Below, piece by piece: positions 61,382 to 64,000 of a DNA stretch of 64,000 nt. Every line of letters begins with the position of its first letter. The first letter of the stretch is position 1. The stretch comes from Planctomycetota bacterium. GTDB taxonomy: Bacteria; Planctomycetota; MHYJ01; WSZJ01; JACPWG01. The notes under the pieces were generated by a model. It saw only the letters and a program-made list of their open reading frames with translations. It had not been told where the DNA came from and made no database searches. Location: NCBI GenBank assembly GCA_016197205.1, contig JACPWG010000005.1, forward strand, positions 1 through 64,000, in the 5' to 3' direction. The position numbers were made by a program, and so were the translations under genes.

Positions 61382-62245
61382 TCACGCATCATGCTTTTCG
61401 CTGTTTGTGCAATCTGGGAAATCTGTGGTTCGTAGCTCCTTGGCCGCGACCCCGCCGCGCTGCGAGCTCTGTGGTTCGGTGTTCGCCTCCCCGCGGCGCC
61501 GCCATCGCTCCACGAAGGCCCGGTAGTCCTCGGCCGTGTCGATCCCGGGCGCGGCCGCGGCCACGAGCACGACACGCGGCGGAAAGCCGGCCTCGACGGC
61601 GCGCAATTGCTCCAGCCGTTCGCAGGCCTCCAGGTGCGACGGGGGCATCGCGACGAAGCGGAGAAGAAACTCCCGGGAATAGGCGTAGAGGCCGATGTGC
61701 CGGAAGAAGGGCCCGTCCGGCCGCCCCGCGGCGGCCTCGAACTCCTCCCGGCTCGCGTTCGGAATCGGGCTCCGGGAAAAATAAAGAGCCCGCCGCTCAG
61801 CGTCCAGCACCACCTTCACTCGATTCCGGTCCACGTACTCCTCGTAGCGCAGCAACGGCGTCGCGAGCGTGCCGTAGGGCGCGTGCATGCCGGCGAGGAG
61901 CGCCACGAGCGCGTCGATGTGGTCCGGCTCGACTTCCGGCTCGTCCCCCTGGACGTTCAGGATCAAGTCCGCCTCGATCGACTCCACCGCCTCCCGAACC
62001 CGGTCGGTCCCGCTCCGGTGGTCCGCGCGCGTCCGCACGGCGCGTCCGCCGAAGGAGCGTACGGCGTCCGCGATCCGCTCATCGTCGGTGGCCACGATGA
62101 CTTCGTCCACCAGCCGCGCGGCCCGCACGCGCTCCCAGGCGTGTTGGATCAGGTAGCGCCCGGTTTCGCGCAGCAGCGGCTTCGCCGGCAACCGCTTGGA
62201 GGCGTAGCGCGCCGGCAGGACCACGACGACGCGTCCGCTGCTCAT
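61382..62245 (-). CDS. kdsB: 3-deoxy-manno-octulosonate cytidylyltransferase (CMP-Kdo synthetase)
   Basis: 287 residues. 'VVVVLPARYASKRLPAKPLL' is the nucleotide-binding start; 'VDEVIVATDDERIADAV', 'RTRADHRSGTDRVREAVE', 'LILNVQGDEPEVEPDHIDAL' and 'FFRHIGLYAYSREFLLRFV' are conserved. It activates Kdo with CTP for lipopolysaccharide. The family usually ends near residue 250; here the last 35 codons ('EANTEPQSSQRGGVAAKELR' onward) are read from dispersed repeat sequence. ATG 62245 with GGGAGGT; ATGA overlap with the upstream GT9 gene. Confidence 0.95.
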   Translation of the reverse strand: MSSGRVVVVLPARYASKRLPAKPLLRETGRYLIQHAWERVRAARLVDEVIVATDDERIADAVRSFGGRAVRTRADHRSGTDRVREAVESIEADLILNVQGDEPEVEPDHIDALVALLAGMHAPYGTLATPLLRYEEYVDRNRVKVVLDAERRALYFSRSPIPNASREEFEAAAGRPDGPFFRHIGLYAYSREFLLRFVAMPPSHLEACERLEQLRAVEAGFPPRVVLVAAAAPGIDTAEDYRAFVERWRRRGEANTEPQSSQRGGVAAKELRTTDFPDCTNSEKHDA

Positions 62246-63330
62246 GCGCACCTCCCGGCCGGCGTCGCCGCAAGCCGCGCGAGCGCCGCCAGGGCGTCGG
62301 CGGGCTGGAGCAGTCGCATGCAATCCGGGAAGGCGCAGGTCCGGTACAGGCAGGGGCTGCACGGCACTCCCTTGTACAGGACCTCGTGGGGATTCCCGTG
62401 CGGTCCGTGCAGGACCGGATCCTTCGGCCCGAAGAGCGCCACGGTCGGGACCCCCAAGAGGCTCGCAAGCTGCAGCGGTGCGGAATCGCTGCCGACGAAG
62501 GCCGCGGCCCGCGCGAGGAGCGCGGCCAGCTCCCGCAGGTCCGCGGTCCGGCAGGAAACCAGGCCCGGCGCGCGCATGCGGTCGACGACCGAGCGGGCAA
62601 GCCCCTCTTCTCCGGGTCCCCACGAGACCACCGCCGACAGACCCAGCCGCTCCCAGGCAAGATCGCCGAGCCGGGCGAAGGACTCGACCGGCCAGCGCTT
62701 GTAGGCACCGAAGGCGCTCGTGCCCGGGTGAAGGACCACGAACCGACCGCCGGTTGCCAGGGCACCCGCGAGCCAGCGGTCCATGCGCAGCTCGGCTTCC
62801 GGTCCGATGCGAAAGGCGGGGCCGCCGCCGCCCACGGCGAGGCCGAGGCCGCGGAGCAGCCCGAGGTTTCGCTCGATGCGGTGGACCCGGACGGGGCCGG
62901 GGCGCACGTGGACGTTGGTGAAGAGGTGGCTGCCCTCGCGGCAGGCGTCGCGTGAAAACCCGATGCGGATCGGCGAGCGCGACGCGAAGACGGACAGACC
63001 GCTCTTCAGGTTCCCCTGAAAGTCGACGACCCAGTCGAAGCGTCCTTCCCGGAGACGACCCGCGTAGCCGACGAGGTCGCGGAGGACCTCCGCTCTCCCG
63101 CCGCGAAGCCAGTTCTCCCGCCAGCGGCGGCGATCGAAGACGAGGACCTCGTCGAGGCCGGGCTGTCCCTCGACCGCGTCCCGCGCCTTGTCTTCCACGA
63201 GCCAGGCGATGTGCGCGGACGGAAAGTTGCGGCGGAGGGCGTGAAGGGCGGGGAGGGTGTTGAGGCAGTCGCCGATGGCGCTGAGTCGGACGATCAGGAT
63301 GCGAGCCGGCTTGCGGGGCGGACGGAGCAT
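62242..63330 (-). CDS. Glycosyltransferase family 9 (heptosyltransferase-type)
   Basis: 362 residues. 'ILIVRLSAIGDCLNTLPALH' is the GT9 acceptor-side start; 'DFQGNLKSGLSVFASRSPIR' and 'FVVLHPGTSAFGAYKRWPVE' plus 'FVGSDSAPLQLASLLGVPTV' are the WaaC/WaaF pattern for ADP-heptose. It adds a core sugar to lipopolysaccharide. Whether it is WaaC, WaaF or a later enzyme is not clear. GGAGGGC precedes the ATG. A sigma70-like promoter is at 63355-63383. Confidence 0.9.
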   Translation of the reverse strand: MLRPPRKPARILIVRLSAIGDCLNTLPALHALRRNFPSAHIAWLVEDKARDAVEGQPGLDEVLVFDRRRWRENWLRGGRAEVLRDLVGYAGRLREGRFDWVVDFQGNLKSGLSVFASRSPIRIGFSRDACREGSHLFTNVHVRPGPVRVHRIERNLGLLRGLGLAVGGGGPAFRIGPEAELRMDRWLAGALATGGRFVVLHPGTSAFGAYKRWPVESFARLGDLAWERLGLSAVVSWGPGEEGLARSVVDRMRAPGLVSCRTADLRELAALLARAAAFVGSDSAPLQLASLLGVPTVALFGPKDPVLHGPHGNPHEVLYKGVPCSPCLYRTCAFPDCMRLLQPADALAALARLAATPAGRCA

Positions 63331-63354
63331 GCGCGCCCTCCGTGGGAAAGAAGT

Positions 63355-63383
63355 AGTCTACGGTCCGCGCACCTCGAAGTCAA
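63355..63383 (-). promoter_or_regulatory. sigma70-like promoter of the GT9-kdsB operon
   Basis: On the minus strand TTGACT (63383-63378), 17-nt spacer, TAGACT (63360-63355). Confidence 0.6.
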
Positions 63384-63398
63384 GCGATTCGATTTCAA

Positions 63399-63427
63399 TT
63401 GACACCCTGCCCCGCCGCTGCTACCGT
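63399..63427 (+). promoter_or_regulatory. sigma70-like promoter of the Kdo kinase gene
   Basis: TTGACA (63399-63404), 17-nt spacer, TACCGT (63422-63427). It is divergent from the GT9 promoter, whose -35 is 15 bp away. Confidence 0.55.
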
Positions 63428-63456
63428 GAAAGCCCTTTAATCTATCCGGAGAGAGC

Positions 63457-64000
63457 ATGGCCGTCCCGGAGGTCCGCGGGTTCCGCGTGGAGTGGCGGGG
63501 CGCGGCGCTCGTCGCCGTGCGGGACGGGAGCCCGCAGGCGGTCCTCGACCTGCTGGAGCGCGACGAGCACGCCCTCGACTACCCGGGAGGAAGAGGCACG
63601 GTCCGCGTTCTCCCCGGCCCGTCCGGTTCCGGCGACTCGGTCGTCTACAAGAGATACCGCCGGGGAGGGTTGCTCGGCCGGCTCTTCGGCGGCCTCCGGT
63701 TCGGGTGGCAAGGCCTTTTCCGGGAGCTGGAGACCACGATCGCCGCGGCGGAGCGCGGGCTCGACGTCCCGGAGGTGCTCGCGGTCCGCGCCACGAACCG
63801 CCTTCCGGGACTCTACGCTGCGGAGGCCTGCCTCCGGGAAATCCCGGACGCGCAGGACCTGGCCGCGAGACTGAGCCTGCTGGGACCCGCCGGCGACCCA
63901 CGTGCGCGGCACGCGCTCATCCGCGCGGTCGCCATCGCGATCCGTCGGATGCACGACGCGGGCCTCTGGCACGCCGACCTGAACGCCCGCAACATCCTGG
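63457..64000 (+). CDS. Lipopolysaccharide core (Kdo/WaaP-type) kinase, cut by window end
   Basis: At least 181 residues, running off the window. 'SVVYKRYRRGGLLGRLFGGL' holds the ATP-binding Lys, 'RELETTIAAAERGLDVPEVL' the helix C Glu, and 'IRRMHDAGLWHADLNARNIL' the catalytic loop (H-x-D-L-N-x2-N), as in KdkA and WaaP, which phosphorylate Kdo or heptose of the lipopolysaccharide core. GGAGAG precedes ATG 63457. Divergent from the GT9 and kdsB genes, with which it fits a shared lipopolysaccharide role. Confidence 0.85.
   Translation, partial: MAVPEVRGFRVEWRGAALVAVRDGSPQAVLDLLERDEHALDYPGGRGTVRVLPGPSGSGDSVVYKRYRRGGLLGRLFGGLRFGWQGLFRELETTIAAAERGLDVPEVLAVRATNRLPGLYAAEACLREIPDAQDLAARLSLLGPAGDPRARHALIRAVAIAIRRMHDAGLWHADLNARNIL

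Overview
The window is GC-rich bacterial DNA with about 45 recognisable genes. They are separated by unusually long spacers (often 400-1800 bp) packed with short dispersed repeats. Genes for CMP-Kdo synthesis (kdsB), a heptosyltransferase-type GT9 enzyme and a Kdo/WaaP-type kinase show a Gram-negative envelope. Genes start with ordinary Shine-Dalgarno sites, and several have sigma70-like promoters (TTGACA-N16/18-TANNNT). The large Ser/Thr kinase fused to a formylglycine-enzyme-like domain, the DUF1844 protein, the GxxExxY protein and the repeat-rich spacers fit Planctomycetota or a neighbouring deep-branching phylum. That placement is inference: the window has no rRNA, tRNA or marker protein. 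No CRISPR array and no transposase gene were seen.

Layout. 0.3-5.2 kb: a lipoprotein phosphoesterase with a beta-propeller, a hypothetical protein, a LolA-like secreted protein and an ECF sigma factor. 5.4-15.4 kb: soluble transhydrogenase, a carotenoid-type membrane protein convergent with a UbiA prenyltransferase, a TSUP exporter with a 5'-truncated DUF1634 remnant, two methyltransferases, a secreted CxxC-repeat protein and a TPR protein. 16-18 kb: a cupredoxin and a two-domain multicopper oxidase in one operon. 19-24 kb: kinase-SUMF1 fusion, a damaged HRDC-domain gene and a GxxExxY gene, bracketed by inverted copies of a composite repeat. 24.5-29.4 kb: an ABC-2 export operon whose genes overlap by 4 nt. 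29.6-34.5 kb: a NUDIX hydrolase and a nickel locus (nikR, nikMN, nikQ, nikO) with a visible NikR-type operator. 34.7-42.6 kb: a PH-like membrane protein, a STAS/winged-helix protein, ssb, an RQC-like small protein, a receiver domain lacking the phospho-Asp and an NtrC-type regulator, with very repeat-rich spacers. 43-46.9 kb: a TMTC-like glycosyltransferase with TPRs and a ferredoxin. 47.8-56 kb: a PA2779-like protein, a 1607-residue subtilase-CARDB-PHP fusion, an M23-like secreted protein and a PHP lipoprotein. 56-64 kb: comEC, DUF1844 and pyrG in one operon, then kdsB and a GT9 gene, and a divergent Kdo kinase cut by the window end.

Two points deserve attention. First, the kinase-SUMF1 gene ends in a DGR-style variable-region motif and is followed by a broken HRDC-domain gene, which looks like the remains of a diversity-generating retroelement whose reverse transcriptase and template are missing here. 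Second, at least eight families of 70-260 bp inverted-repeat elements fill the spacers. One (18781-18968) has a perfect 15-bp terminal repeat and an 8-bp target duplication, and the empty site is preserved in a second copy of its host repeat. Several others supply stop codons or sit across gene ends.
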